Shown: positions 43,945-53,563, counted from the first letter of the stretch. The stretch: 64,000 nucleotides of DNA from CANLBN01 sp050298695 (GCA_050298695.1 JBNKUQ010000002.1:3580-67579), one strand, 5' to 3'. Numbers and translations: made by a program. The notes: generated by a model from the sequence alone, not told the origin.

Positions 43945-45216
43945 ATGCGAATGCTGGTTGTCGAAGATAGTATCACCTTAGGACATGTTCTTAAAAAATA
44001 TGTTAAGGACATGAATCACAAGGTGATTACTGTTCGCAGCGGTGAGCAGGCGCTACAGTATATCGAAACCATGCCCGTCGATATGGTATTGATGGATATC
44101 GAAATGCCTGGCTTAGATGGTTTGGAAACAACCCGATTGATACGTGAAAGTATGGATCACTGGTTGCCCATTATCTTTGTATCTGGCAAAGGTGAGGAGG
44201 ATGATTTTAAAAAAGGTATCGAGGCGGGTGGCGATGATTATTTGATCAAGCCAATCAGCCGAGTTATTTTACAAGCCAAAATCAAAGCGATGGAACGTAT
44301 TCTTTCTATGCAAAAAGAGCTTAACTCTCTTTACGAAGAATTGGAGTTCTTACATCGTTACGATAGCCTAACCCAGATCTATAATCGAGCTGCTGTTAAA
44401 GAACGTGCAGATGCCATGTGGAAACAAGTGGGTCGCCAAGGTCGTTACATTGCGGTATTGATGATCGATGTCGATCACTTTAAACAATACAATGATCATT
44501 ATGGCCATCCTGCCGGGGATAGTTGCTTACAGCAAATAAGCCAAGCCTTTCATAAGACATTTCAACGCTCTGAAGATTTGTATGGCCGCTATGGTGGGGA
44601 AGAGTTTATCGTTGTGCTTTCCAATACTGACCTCAAAAGTGTGCAAATAGCCAGTGAAAAACTGAAATCTGAGATTGAATCTTTGGCAATACCTCACGCA
44701 ATGTCCAAGACCAGTGATTATGTGACCATTAGTGTTGGTGGTTCAGTTATTCCTCATAGTAATGATGCAAATTTAGAGCAAACAATTAAACATGCCGATT
44801 CAGCACTTTATAAGGCAAAAAGCCAGGGACGAAATAGAGTTGTTATTGAAGAATTTCTCTTTAGGGCGCATAAAAATATCATCATTCTCAATGCTACTGA
44901 TACAGTACTCCGCATATTTAGGGATATGCTCAAGGATCGTTGTCGCATACTAACAGCGGATAATAGTGAAGATTGCTTTGAAATCGTCGAGGCTATTAAT
45001 GCTGAAATGGTTGTAGTCAATAGCTATAGTACTCAACTTGGAGATGCTGAAAGTTTTCAAAAGCTCCATAAAAAGGTAGAGGAGCTTGAGATACCGCTGA
45101 TTTACCTTGCCACTGAAGACAGCCCTCCAATAGAGAAGGGAAGCTATATCGAGTCCGTAGATGTGAATGATGACGCTGCTCTGCAGAGCGTGGTCAATCG
45201 TCATTTTCCTGCATAG
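43945..45216 (+). CDS. Response regulator diguanylate cyclase with C-terminal pseudo-receiver
   Basis: A 423-residue REC-GGDEF protein. The receiver has E7-D8, phosphorylation site Asp51 (V-L-M-D-I-E-M-P-G) and Lys in I-K-P-I. The cyclase motif is G217-G-E-E-F221, active form, with an intact inhibitory I-site R208-S-E-D211 five residues before it. After the GGDEF domain a further stretch of about 110 residues looks like a second receiver. There the phosphorylation Asp is replaced by Asn (V-V-V-N-S-Y-S). No cognate kinase is adjacent. It lies between the ATP-grasp pair and ribF and should make c-di-GMP. Confidence 0.9.
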   Translation: MRMLVVEDSITLGHVLKKYVKDMNHKVITVRSGEQALQYIETMPVDMVLMDIEMPGLDGLETTRLIRESMDHWLPIIFVSGKGEEDDFKKGIEAGGDDYLIKPISRVILQAKIKAMERILSMQKELNSLYEELEFLHRYDSLTQIYNRAAVKERADAMWKQVGRQGRYIAVLMIDVDHFKQYNDHYGHPAGDSCLQQISQAFHKTFQRSEDLYGRYGGEEFIVVLSNTDLKSVQIASEKLKSEIESLAIPHAMSKTSDYVTISVGGSVIPHSNDANLEQTIKHADSALYKAKSQGRNRVVIEEFLFRAHKNIIILNATDTVLRIFRDMLKDRCRILTADNSEDCFEIVEAINAEMVVVNSYSTQLGDAESFQKLHKKVEELEIPLIYLATEDSPPIEKGSYIESVDVNDDAALQSVVNRHFPA

Positions 45217-45328
45217 TACCTTTTGAGATATTTCCGATACGACGCCAGCCCCTATTGGCTTTTCATTCCTTCTGTTGCAACGATAGACTGTCGTTTCTAT
45301 TGCGTTGCCGTTATACTTGCCAGCTTTT

Positions 45329-46318
45329 GTGGCTACAGTTTTGACGACTTTCAAACGCGAATTTATCCGTGGGTTGCACAATTTACGACCAGAACACCAT
45401 GGTAATGTGGTGACTGTGGGTTCGTTTGATGGGGTGCATCTGGGTCACCAAGCTATTTTAAGGCAAGTTTTAGCGCAATCAGAGCGTTTGACCTTACCAT
45501 CTGCTGCGATGATATTTGAGCCCCAACCTCATGAGTTTTTTTCTGGAGATAAGGCACCACCACGGTTAATGCGTCTGGGAGAAAAGGTTCAAGCACTGTT
45601 TGACCACGGTATTCACCGGGTTTTTTGTTTGCCCTTTAATCATGCCTTGAGCGAACTTTCATCATTTGTTTTTATTGAGAAAGTATTGGTACAAGGTTTG
45701 GGAACTCGCTATTTGGTTGTCGGGGATGATTTTCGTTTTGGCGTTGGGCGAACAGGTGATTACGAGCAATTGTTGGAAGCTGGCGAACGCCATCATTTTG
45801 CGGTGACCGATACTCAGTCATTTTTAGTTGGCGGAGAACGGGTCAGTAGCACCCGAATTCGTGAGTTGCTTCAGCAAAATCGGTTTGAAGCCGCGGCTGA
45901 TTTATTGGGGCGTCCTTATACTATTAGTGGCAAAGTGGTGAGGGGTAATCAGCTCGGTAGAAACTTGGGCGTTCCGACAGCAAATGTCCATTTACATCGT
46001 TACCGTTCACCCTTAGCGGGTGTTTTTGCGGTGGTTGCCACTCTAGCATCCGGTGAGCGTTTGCAGGGTGTTGCGAATGTGGGAGTGCGTCCTACGGTAA
46101 CGGCCAGCGACGGTAATACCGTTGTCAAGCCCATCTTGGAAGTTCATGTCTTCGATTGGGTAGGAGACTTATATGGGCAGACCATTGCGGTTGAATTTAA
46201 ATACAAACTTCGGGATGAGCAGCGATTTGCCGGCTTAGATGAACTTTCACAGCAAATAGGCAAAGATGTACAGCAGGCGCGCGATTTTTTTAAGCGGAAC
46301 AATAACTGCGAGACATAA
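45329..46318 (+). CDS. ribF: RibF, riboflavin kinase/FAD synthetase
   Basis: A bifunctional enzyme making FMN and FAD. The N-terminal adenylyltransferase domain shows V-G-S-F-D-G-V-H-L-G-H-Q-A-I and S-S-T-R-I-R-E-L-L. The C-terminal flavokinase domain shows V-V-R-G-N-Q-L-G-R-N-L-G-V-P-T-A-N-V. There is no in-frame ATG ahead of the conserved F-I-R-G-L-H-N-L-R-P. Candidates are GTG 45329 (chosen), TTG 45341 and TTG 45305, none with a strong ribosome site. Followed by ileS after 55 bases. Confidence 0.93.
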   Translation: MATVLTTFKREFIRGLHNLRPEHHGNVVTVGSFDGVHLGHQAILRQVLAQSERLTLPSAAMIFEPQPHEFFSGDKAPPRLMRLGEKVQALFDHGIHRVFCLPFNHALSELSSFVFIEKVLVQGLGTRYLVVGDDFRFGVGRTGDYEQLLEAGERHHFAVTDTQSFLVGGERVSSTRIRELLQQNRFEAAADLLGRPYTISGKVVRGNQLGRNLGVPTANVHLHRYRSPLAGVFAVVATLASGERLQGVANVGVRPTVTASDGNTVVKPILEVHVFDWVGDLYGQTIAVEFKYKLRDEQRFAGLDELSQQIGKDVQQARDFFKRNNNCET

Positions 46319-46373
46319 ATTTTTTAAACAACTACTTTTTACATAACTTTTCTAAACAACTTTCTAAACAACA

Positions 46374-49181
46374 ATGACAGACTATAAAGCAACTCTAAAT
46401 TTACCGAATACGTCCTTTCCTATGAAGGCCAACTTGGCCCAACGCGAACCACAAATTTTAAAAAAGTGGCAGCAAAATAAGGTATATGAAAGTATTCGCG
46501 CTGCTCGCACGGGTCGTGAACAATTTATTCTGCACGATGGTCCTCCATACGCCAATGGCAATATTCATATTGGCCATGCGGTGAATAAAATATTGAAAGA
46601 CATCATTGTTAAGTCAAAAACACTCAGTGGTATGGATGCGCCTTACGTTCCTGGCTGGGACTGCCACGGCTTGCCTATTGAGCATCAAGTGGAAAAAAAG
46701 GTGGGTAAGGCAGGTCAAAAAGTGGATGTAAAAACGTTTCGCCAAAAATGTCGGGATTACGCAGCGAAGCAAGTGGATGGTCAAAAGGCAGATTTTGTTC
46801 GCTTGGGTGTTTTAGGTGAATGGGATAAGCCCTACTTGACGATGGATTTTAAAACGGAGGCCAATACTGTTCGTGCCTTGGGAAGGATTGTCGAAAATGG
46901 TTACTTGATTCGCGGTTATAAGCCGGTTTACTGGAGTGTTGTTGGCGGTTCTGCATTGGCTGAAGCTGAAGTTGAATACCAGGATAAGACGTCATTTTCA
47001 ATTTATGTTCGCTACAGTGTTGTTAACATGGATGATGCAACTAAGCGCATCCCTGAGTTGACTGGGGAAGGTTCTTTATCTGTTGTCATCTGGACCACAA
47101 CGCCTTGGACTTTGCCAGCCAGTTCAGCCGTGAGTGTTAATGAGGCCTTGGATTATGTGGTTGTACAAGCGGGCAGTGAGCGTTTGTTGGTTGCTGAGGC
47201 TTTACTCGATTCTGTGATGAAAGCAGGCAGTATTGAAAATTACTCGGTTTTGGCGACGGTCAAGGGTGAGGCATTGGAAAAATTGTTACTGCAGCACCCT
47301 TTTTACGAGAGGCAAGTGCCCATTATTTTGGGAGAACATGTCACCACTGATGCCGGTACCGGTTGTGTCCACACTGCGCCCGATCACGGTATGGAGGATT
47401 TCTTGGTTGGCAAACGCTATGGCATCGAAACAGTGAATTATGTGAATGGTGATGGCACCTATCACGATGGAGTGGAATTATTTGCTGGTGACCATGTTTA
47501 CAAAGTCGATGAAAAAGTTATCAGCTTGCTAGAAGAACGTGGAAAATTATTTTACCAAACAAAGTTTGTGCATAGTTATCCCCATTGTTGGCGTACCAAA
47601 ACTCCTCTTATCTATCGAGCAACGCCCCAATGGTTTATTACTTTAGACCACAACGATTTGAAACAAGGGATTAAAACTGCCATCGATGACGTTGAGTGGA
47701 TTCCTCATTGGGGGCAGGCGCGTATTGAAGGAATGGTTTCTAACAGCCCGGATTGGTGTGTCTCTCGTCAACGAACCTGGGGTGTGCCTATTACCTTGTT
47801 TGTGCATAAGCAAACTCAGGAGTTGCATCCTAGAACGGCTGAAATTTTTGAAACGGTTGCACAAAAAATAGAGCAAAATGGTATTGATGCCTGGTTCGAG
47901 TTAAGTGCTGAAGATCTCTTGGGTGATGAAGCGGGTGACTATGAAAAAGTCAGCGATACCTTAGATGTTTGGTTTGATTCTGGGGTGACTCATTATTCTG
48001 TGTTACGTGAGCGTGATAATTTACGTTTCCCGGCTGACCTGTATTTAGAAGGTTCTGACCAGCATCGTGGTTGGTTTCAGTCTTCATTAAAAACATCAAT
48101 GACGATTAATAATGTCCCTCCCTACAAGCAAGTATTAACTCATGGTTTTACTGTGGACTCTGAGGGACGAAAGATGTCTAAGTCTCTCGGTAATGTGATT
48201 CCGCCGCAAAAGATAATGAATGATCTTGGTGCCGATGTGTTGAGACTGTGGGTTGCTGCAACGGACTTTAGTGCGGAGATGAATGTTTCCGATGAAATTT
48301 TAAAGCGCACGGCGGATTCCTATCGACGACTGCGTAATACCGCTCGCTTCTTATTGGCTAATTTGGAAGGTTTCAATCCAGAAACGGATCTTCTTCCTTT
48401 CGAGCAATTAATTGCGCTGGACCAATGGGCGGTCAAGCGTGCTAGCGATATACAAAAAGAATTAATCGCTGCCTACGATGGTTATCAGTTACACATCATT
48501 TATCAAAAGCTACAGCAATTTTGTATTGTTGATATGGGTGGTTTCTATTTGGATATTATTAAGGACCGCCAATATACCACCAAGGCTGATAGCGTAGCTC
48601 GACGATCTGCACAGACGGCTCTTTACCATATTGCCGAGGCCTTTACTCGATGGATTTCGCCGATACTGAGTTATACCGCTGATGAACTATGGGAGGCATT
48701 GCCGCCATTATCCGATCGTGAGGCCCATGTTTTTGTTGCCGAATGGTACGAGTTCCCTGCGACAGAAAAAGCCAGTGACATGGATGAGCATTATTGGTCC
48801 ATGGTTGCCAAAGTAAAAGATGCAGTTAATAAAGTGCTTGAAAGCAAGCGAAATGAGGGGCTGATTGGTAAGTCCTTGAGTGCATCGGTGGTCTTGTATT
48901 GCGATGCTGAATTGGCCCAACAGTTAATGCGCTTGAAAGATGAGTTACGTTTTGTGTTGATTACCTCTTCCGCGATTGTTTCCGGTGCGTCAGCGAGTGA
49001 TACGGCAGAAGCGACGAGTGTAGAAGGTTTGTTTGTTGAGGTAATGGCGAATCCCGACCCTAAGTGTGCGCGCTGTTGGCATCAGCGGCCGGATGTTGGC
49101 TCTTTTGAACAACATCCTGAATTATGTGGCCGTTGTGTTGATAATGTTGACGGTGATGGTGAGCCCCGGAATTTTGCGTAA
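46374..49181 (+). CDS. ileS: Isoleucyl-tRNA synthetase
   Basis: A 935-residue class I synthetase. The HIGH motif reads H-I-G-H in G-N-I-H-I-G-H-A-V-N and the KMSKS motif is K-M-S-K-S in G-R-K-M-S-K-S-L-G. The editing domain has T-T-T-P-W-T-L-P. The C-terminal zinc site has C-A-R-C-W-H and C-G-R-C. The stretch after K-P-V-Y-W reads S-V-V-G where, as I recall, E. coli and Pseudomonas enzymes have C-x-x-C, so that cysteine pair is missing. Part of the ribF-ileS-lspA-fkpB-ispH run. Confidence 0.97.
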   Translation: MTDYKATLNLPNTSFPMKANLAQREPQILKKWQQNKVYESIRAARTGREQFILHDGPPYANGNIHIGHAVNKILKDIIVKSKTLSGMDAPYVPGWDCHGLPIEHQVEKKVGKAGQKVDVKTFRQKCRDYAAKQVDGQKADFVRLGVLGEWDKPYLTMDFKTEANTVRALGRIVENGYLIRGYKPVYWSVVGGSALAEAEVEYQDKTSFSIYVRYSVVNMDDATKRIPELTGEGSLSVVIWTTTPWTLPASSAVSVNEALDYVVVQAGSERLLVAEALLDSVMKAGSIENYSVLATVKGEALEKLLLQHPFYERQVPIILGEHVTTDAGTGCVHTAPDHGMEDFLVGKRYGIETVNYVNGDGTYHDGVELFAGDHVYKVDEKVISLLEERGKLFYQTKFVHSYPHCWRTKTPLIYRATPQWFITLDHNDLKQGIKTAIDDVEWIPHWGQARIEGMVSNSPDWCVSRQRTWGVPITLFVHKQTQELHPRTAEIFETVAQKIEQNGIDAWFELSAEDLLGDEAGDYEKVSDTLDVWFDSGVTHYSVLRERDNLRFPADLYLEGSDQHRGWFQSSLKTSMTINNVPPYKQVLTHGFTVDSEGRKMSKSLGNVIPPQKIMNDLGADVLRLWVAATDFSAEMNVSDEILKRTADSYRRLRNTARFLLANLEGFNPETDLLPFEQLIALDQWAVKRASDIQKELIAAYDGYQLHIIYQKLQQFCIVDMGGFYLDIIKDRQYTTKADSVARRSAQTALYHIAEAFTRWISPILSYTADELWEALPPLSDREAHVFVAEWYEFPATEKASDMDEHYWSMVAKVKDAVNKVLESKRNEGLIGKSLSASVVLYCDAELAQQLMRLKDELRFVLITSSAIVSGASASDTAEATSVEGLFVEVMANPDPKCARCWHQRPDVGSFEQHPELCGRCVDNVDGDGEPRNFA

Positions 49182-49213
49182 TCATTCTAAATAAATCGGG
49201 GACTAGAAATATT

Positions 49214-49762
49214 GTGTTAAAACCTTTGTTTAAGCAAAAGAAAGCTTGGTTGGCGTTGGTGGTGTTGGTTTTTGTTATTGACCAAGTCACTAAATCTTGG
49301 GCTACGAGTATGCTGGCTCTTGGGCAGCCTCAACCATTTCTTCCTTTTTTTAATTTTACTTTGTTACATAATTATGGCGCTGCTTTTAGTTTCCTGAGTG
49401 ATGCGGGTGGCTGGCAATGGTGGTTTTTTACTAGTGTTGCTTTGGCGGTGAGCGTCTTTTTAGTTGTTTGGATAGCAAAAATCGAGCGCACTAAAAAAAT
49501 AGAGTTGGCGGGTTTGTCCTTTATTTTGGGGGGGGCAATCGGTAACTTGTGCGATCGCGTTTTGTTGGGATATGTCGTTGACTTTGTTGACTGGTTCTAT
49601 CCTGCATCAACATCTTGTTTGCCATTTTTTTACGCTCGTTCAGACTTGCAAAGCTGTCATTGGCCCGCATTTAATGTCGCGGACTCAGCGATACTCTTAG
49701 GTCTATTGTTACTTATTATTGATATGTTTTTTAATCAAAAAAATACCAGGAAGGATGTATGA
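49214..49762 (+). CDS. lspA: LspA, prolipoprotein signal peptidase
   Basis: A 182-residue four-helix membrane peptidase that removes lipoprotein signal peptides after lipidation. The motifs are V-I-D-Q-V-T-K, H-N-Y-G-A-A-F-S-F-L, G-G-A-I-G-N-L-C-D-R, then catalytic Asp123 (V-V-D-F-V-D) and Asp157 (F-N-V-A-D-S-A). The loop between the two Asp residues is about 16 residues longer than in the E. coli enzyme and carries two cysteines. GTG start. Its stop overlaps the fkpB ATG (ATGA). Confidence 0.95.
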   Translation: MLKPLFKQKKAWLALVVLVFVIDQVTKSWATSMLALGQPQPFLPFFNFTLLHNYGAAFSFLSDAGGWQWWFFTSVALAVSVFLVVWIAKIERTKKIELAGLSFILGGAIGNLCDRVLLGYVVDFVDWFYPASTSCLPFFYARSDLQSCHWPAFNVADSAILLGLLLLIIDMFFNQKNTRKDV

Positions 49763-50208
49763 CATCGTTATCTATAGGAGAGGGCACACAAGTGACCTTA
49801 CACTTTGCTCTCAAGTTAAATAATGGCGAAGTGGTTGATTCTACGTTTGAAAAAGAACCCGCGCAGTTTGTGTTTGGTGATGGTAATTTTTTGGCGGGTT
49901 TTGAGCGAGCTTTAGAAGGGCTTACAGAAGGCGCTAAAGAAATTTTTACTATTAAACCCGAGTCGGGTTTTGGTCAGGCTAATCCAAATAATATTCAACA
50001 ATTTTCTCGCGATCAGTTTAGCGATGATATTCTATTAGAAGAGGGGCTAATGCTGTCCTTTGCCGACGCGCAAAATTCAGAGTTGCCCGGTGTGGTCAAA
50101 GCCTTCAACGATGAGACGGTAACCATTGATTTTAATCATCCTTTGGCGGGTAAAGAAATTCAGTTTGAAGTTGAAATTCTTGCGGTTGCGCCGGTGACTA
50201 AGCATTAA
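49759..50208 (+). CDS. fkpB: FkpB/SlpA, FKBP-type peptidyl-prolyl isomerase
   Basis: A 149-residue SlyD-like PPIase without the metal-binding tail. V-T-L-H-F-A-L-K-L-N-N-G-E-V-V-D-S-T is the FKBP start. F-V-F-G-D-G-N-F-L-A-G-F-E-R-A-L-E-G is the active-site loop, followed by the insert-in-flap domain. D-F-N-H-P-L-A-G-K is conserved. AGGAAGG precedes the ATG, which overlaps lspA by four bases. Confidence 0.93.
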   Translation: MTSLSIGEGTQVTLHFALKLNNGEVVDSTFEKEPAQFVFGDGNFLAGFERALEGLTEGAKEIFTIKPESGFGQANPNNIQQFSRDQFSDDILLEEGLMLSFADAQNSELPGVVKAFNDETVTIDFNHPLAGKEIQFEVEILAVAPVTKH

Positions 50209-50259
50209 GTTTCTCGTTGTTAACAATATTATTTATTGAAAAATATCAGGTGTTTAAGT

Positions 50260-51204
50260 ATGGCAGCACAGATCAAATTGGCTAACCCAAGAGGTTTTTG
50301 TGCTGGTGTTGATAGAGCAATTGATATTGTAAATCGTGCGCTTGATGTCTATGGTCCACCAATTTATGTGCGTCATGAAGTGGTCCACAATAAATTTGTT
50401 GTGGAATCTCTTCGTGAGCGTGGAGCTATTTTTGTTGATGAGTTAGAAGAAGTACCTGACAATAAAATTGTTATTTTCAGCGCTCACGGTGTATCCAAAG
50501 CGGTAAAAAAGAATGCTGAAGAGCGTGAGCTTCCCGTTTTTGATGCGACTTGTCCGCTAGTGACAAAGGTACATTTGGAAGTGACTAAATACAGCAAAAG
50601 TGGAACGGAGTGCATTTTGATTGGTCATGAAGGGCACCCTGAAGTTGAAGGCACCATGGGGCAGTATGACAGTCGTTACGGTGGGGCTATTTATCTTGTC
50701 GAGGATGAACAGGATGTAGAAGCGCTTGAGGTTAAGCACCCTGAGTCGCTCTATTACGTCACGCAAACGACCTTATCTATGGATGACACAGCAAAAGTCA
50801 TTGCTGCTCTTCGGAAGAAATTTCCAGAAATTCAAGGCCCGCGGACGGATGATATTTGTTATGCCACTCAGAACCGTCAGGATGCGGTAAAACAACTGGC
50901 CTTGGAGTGCGATTTGGTGCTTGTTGTGGGGTCTCCCAATAGCTCTAACTCTAATCGCTTGCGCGAATTGGCAGAGCGTTGCGGTGCAGAGTCTTACTTG
51001 GTGGACTCTGCTGAGGATATTCAATCTGCATGGCTTGTAAACAAAGCGACGATTGGGGTGACAGCGGGTGCCTCTGCACCTGAGATATTGGTTCAAGAGG
51101 TGATCTCAGCGCTAGAAACCTTAGGTGCCTCGGCACCAGAAGAAATGCCTGGAGAGCCTGAAAATATTAGCTTTTCCTTGCCGAAAGCCTTGCGTCAGGG
51201 ATAA
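50260..51204 (+). CDS. ispH: IspH, 4-hydroxy-3-methylbut-2-enyl diphosphate reductase
   Basis: A 314-residue iron-sulfur enzyme of the MEP isoprenoid pathway. The three cluster cysteines are Cys14 (R-G-F-C-A-G-V), the one in D-A-T-C-P-L-V and the one in D-D-I-C-Y-A-T-Q-N-R. Conserved H-E-V-V-H-N and T-Q-T-T-L-S are present. The ATG at 50260 is chosen because AGGTG stands before it; the earlier TTG adds residues the family does not have. Last gene of the essential run before the second pilin cluster. Confidence 0.96.
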   Translation: MAAQIKLANPRGFCAGVDRAIDIVNRALDVYGPPIYVRHEVVHNKFVVESLRERGAIFVDELEEVPDNKIVIFSAHGVSKAVKKNAEERELPVFDATCPLVTKVHLEVTKYSKSGTECILIGHEGHPEVEGTMGQYDSRYGGAIYLVEDEQDVEALEVKHPESLYYVTQTTLSMDDTAKVIAALRKKFPEIQGPRTDDICYATQNRQDAVKQLALECDLVLVVGSPNSSNSNRLRELAERCGAESYLVDSAEDIQSAWLVNKATIGVTAGASAPEILVQEVISALETLGASAPEEMPGEPENISFSLPKALRQG

Positions 51205-51375
51205 TCTTTCTGTTTTGAGTTTGCGGATCAACCATAGTTTTTTTTTGTATCAATAATTAAATATCCATATCTTTTTCGTCTAACCATTAAAAACTACCGT
51301 TTGTCGGCGAATACTGTCCATTGAGCTAGTGCAGAGTATAGTTTCGTCCATATGAAAGCAAAAGGACTGATGGGT

Positions 51376-51876
51376 ATGAAAAGAAACGGTTTTACTCTCA
51401 TTGAACTACTCGTAACAATTACTTTACTAGGTATATTGTTGGGTGTAGGTATACCCAGTTTGCAAACCTTAATGGCGAATATGACCATTCGCTCCAATAC
51501 CGAAAAATTAATTAACTCTCTAGCCTATGCCCGTGGCGAGGCCGTTGCACGTGTTAAAAATGTATCCGTACGTTCCGCTAGCGTTACCGAAAGTGGTGGC
51601 GCAGTGACATCCGTTGATTGGAGCGACGGTTGGATGGTATTTGTCGATGAAGCTGGCAATTGCTCTTTTGATGCTGGAGATGAAGTCTTGCGGGTCATCG
51701 ATATCAGTGCCGATGATGTCACAATCACTCCGCCTAGTAATACAACGGCATGTATCAGGTTCAATCGCTTGGGTGAGAATGACAATGCAACAGCGGCTGG
51801 TTTCGGTTTGTCTAAAACGGGCGCAAGTTCCGCAGCAATTACGGTTTCCAATACCGGTTACACATCTAAGGATTAA
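51376..51876 (+). CDS. fimT: GspH/FimT (FimU-like) pseudopilin (second pilus cluster)
   Basis: A minor pseudopilin of about 166 residues. The leader M-K-R-N-G precedes F-T-L-I-E-L with Glu5 present. I prefer the ATG at 51376 because AAAGGA lies nine bases upstream; ATGs at 51370 and 51352 are in frame. A-Y-A-R-G-E-A-V is the FimT block, and W-S-D-G-W-M-V-F-V-D with two cysteines follows. Its place after ispH matches fimT/fimU in P. aeruginosa. Confidence 0.86.
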   Translation: MKRNGFTLIELLVTITLLGILLGVGIPSLQTLMANMTIRSNTEKLINSLAYARGEAVARVKNVSVRSASVTESGGAVTSVDWSDGWMVFVDEAGNCSFDAGDEVLRVIDISADDVTITPPSNTTACIRFNRLGENDNATAAGFGLSKTGASSAAITVSNTGYTSKD

Positions 51877-51888
51877 TGGGTAAATACT

Positions 51889-52407
51889 ATGATTTTCTCT
51901 AAATCGAATCAGTTGGGTTCTAGTCTTGTCGAAACCATGGTGTCCTTACTGCTTATGGGGGTGGGTTTACTGGGTGTTTTAACGCTACAAGCTAAGGGTT
52001 TAAATAGTAATCAGCGGGCGGTATTTGTGACAGAAGCACAAATCATTGCCCAAGATATGGCTGACCGAATTATGGCTTTTGGGAGTACAGATTCTAATGC
52101 TATCAGTAATGCGGTTGCTAGTAGTGGTTTCTATAATGGCATCAGTATTGCCAAAGGTAATGAACTAGTGGAATCAAGCTGCTCGGTTGCTTCTCCCTGT
52201 AATTCTAATGCCGATATCAGAGCTTACGATGCCAATGAGTGGTTGCGCCTCATGAGAAACTCTTCTCTACCTCGAGCAAGAGCTACGGTTAGTTGGGCAA
52301 GTCAGGTATACAGTATCAGGGTGATGTGGGATCAAGAGCGTATAGGAGAAGGTGAGGTAGAGTGTGGTACCGACAATTGCTTCACTATGGAGGTTAGACT
52401 TCCATGA
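51889..52407 (+). CDS. pilV: Type IV pilus modification protein PilV (second cluster)
   Basis: A 172-residue minor pilin. The leader ends Q-L-G before S-S-L-V-E-T, and V-G-L-L-G-V-L-T-L-Q-A-K is the PilV block, followed by D-M-A-D-R-I-M. The globular part has three cysteine pairs or neighbours (S-C-S-V-A-S-P-C, E-C-G-T-D-N-C). The stop overlaps the pilW ATG by four bases. Confidence 0.87.
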   Translation: MIFSKSNQLGSSLVETMVSLLLMGVGLLGVLTLQAKGLNSNQRAVFVTEAQIIAQDMADRIMAFGSTDSNAISNAVASSGFYNGISIAKGNELVESSCSVASPCNSNADIRAYDANEWLRLMRNSSLPRARATVSWASQVYSIRVMWDQERIGEGEVECGTDNCFTMEVRLP

Positions 52408-53546
52408 TCGCATTACCTGTTAATTGTACCCGTCAGTTAGGGGTAAGTTTGGTCGAGTTATTGGTCTCTATGGTGATTGGCCTGTTCATTATGGCCGGCG
52501 TATTACAGTTGTTCAGCACCACTACTCAAAACTCTGTAGCGGTAACAGGTCTTTCCCGTATTCAAGAAAATACTCGTTATGCTTTTTCACGGATAGCGGA
52601 AGATATTGCACAGTCGGGTAATTTAGGTTGTATGTCCGCTTCTATTGCTACCAATTATTCATCCAGAGAACCGATTACTAATATGCTTTCTGGCGTCACA
52701 GATGCCAATGCTTACGATTTTTTATCTACTATATGGGGTAAGGATGGGGCGAGCTCTGGAAGTGTCAATACCGAAGATGAAGATGAAGATGGTGTTGCTC
52801 CAGGTACAGACCGATTTCGTATCCGCTATGTTAATCATGTGGTTAGATTCGATGTAATTGATATGAGTGATACTAGCGTAACGGTTAGCTATAATGCATC
52901 CGATAGTGCTGAGACAGCCACACTGCCACAGAGTGGGCAAATTGTAGCGGTAACTAATTGTTCGCAGGGTGCGGTTTTCACGGCAACAGGTATTGATATA
53001 GGTACGACGACAAACGACGAGGGAGATATTACTTATACAAACGAGGCAGTTATTACTCATACAACTGAGACGGAAAATATTGCCGTTCCAAATTCAACGT
53101 CTGAAAAAAATATCAATACGTTTATTCCCAACACTAGTGCATCGGCGGCAAATGTTATTTCGCCTTTCTATTTGTACGCGGGTTCAACGGGTTCTTACGA
53201 GTACACAGTAGGCACTGCGGTAGGTGCGGCAGCCGCCTGCAACAGTGCTACTGCACCACAAAATTGTGCCTTGTTTCGTAGTGACTCTGGAACACCACCA
53301 GAAGAAATCGTCAAAGGTGTTCACGATATTCAAGTCGAATATGGTTGGGTTGACTCGGCTGGTAACTTACGCTTTGCGGCAGCCCCAGATTCTGCTCAGT
53401 GGCCGTTTATCGACAGAATGAAAGTTACGATGGCTTTTAATTCAATGGATAATGTGATCACTAATGGCAATGCCATTGATCAATCGACAGATGGTCTTCT
53501 TAAAAAGTCTTACACGCGAACCTTTAATTTATACAACCAACTTTAA
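52404..53546 (+). CDS. pilW: PilW family minor pilin (second cluster)
   Basis: A 380-residue minor pilin. The leader ends Q-L-G before V-S-L-V-E-L, then the hydrophobic helix M-V-I-G-L-F-I-M-A-G-V. S-R-I-Q-E-N-T-R-Y-A-F and Q-S-G-N-L-G-C are the PilW marks, and E-E-I-V-K-G-V-H-D-I-Q-V-E-Y-G is the late block. Sequence similarity to the first-cluster PilW is limited to these motifs, so the clusters are old paralogs. Confidence 0.88.
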   Translation: MIALPVNCTRQLGVSLVELLVSMVIGLFIMAGVLQLFSTTTQNSVAVTGLSRIQENTRYAFSRIAEDIAQSGNLGCMSASIATNYSSREPITNMLSGVTDANAYDFLSTIWGKDGASSGSVNTEDEDEDGVAPGTDRFRIRYVNHVVRFDVIDMSDTSVTVSYNASDSAETATLPQSGQIVAVTNCSQGAVFTATGIDIGTTTNDEGDITYTNEAVITHTTETENIAVPNSTSEKNINTFIPNTSASAANVISPFYLYAGSTGSYEYTVGTAVGAAAACNSATAPQNCALFRSDSGTPPEEIVKGVHDIQVEYGWVDSAGNLRFAAAPDSAQWPFIDRMKVTMAFNSMDNVITNGNAIDQSTDGLLKKSYTRTFNLYNQL

Positions 53547-53563
53547 TTATATTAGGCCAGCTT

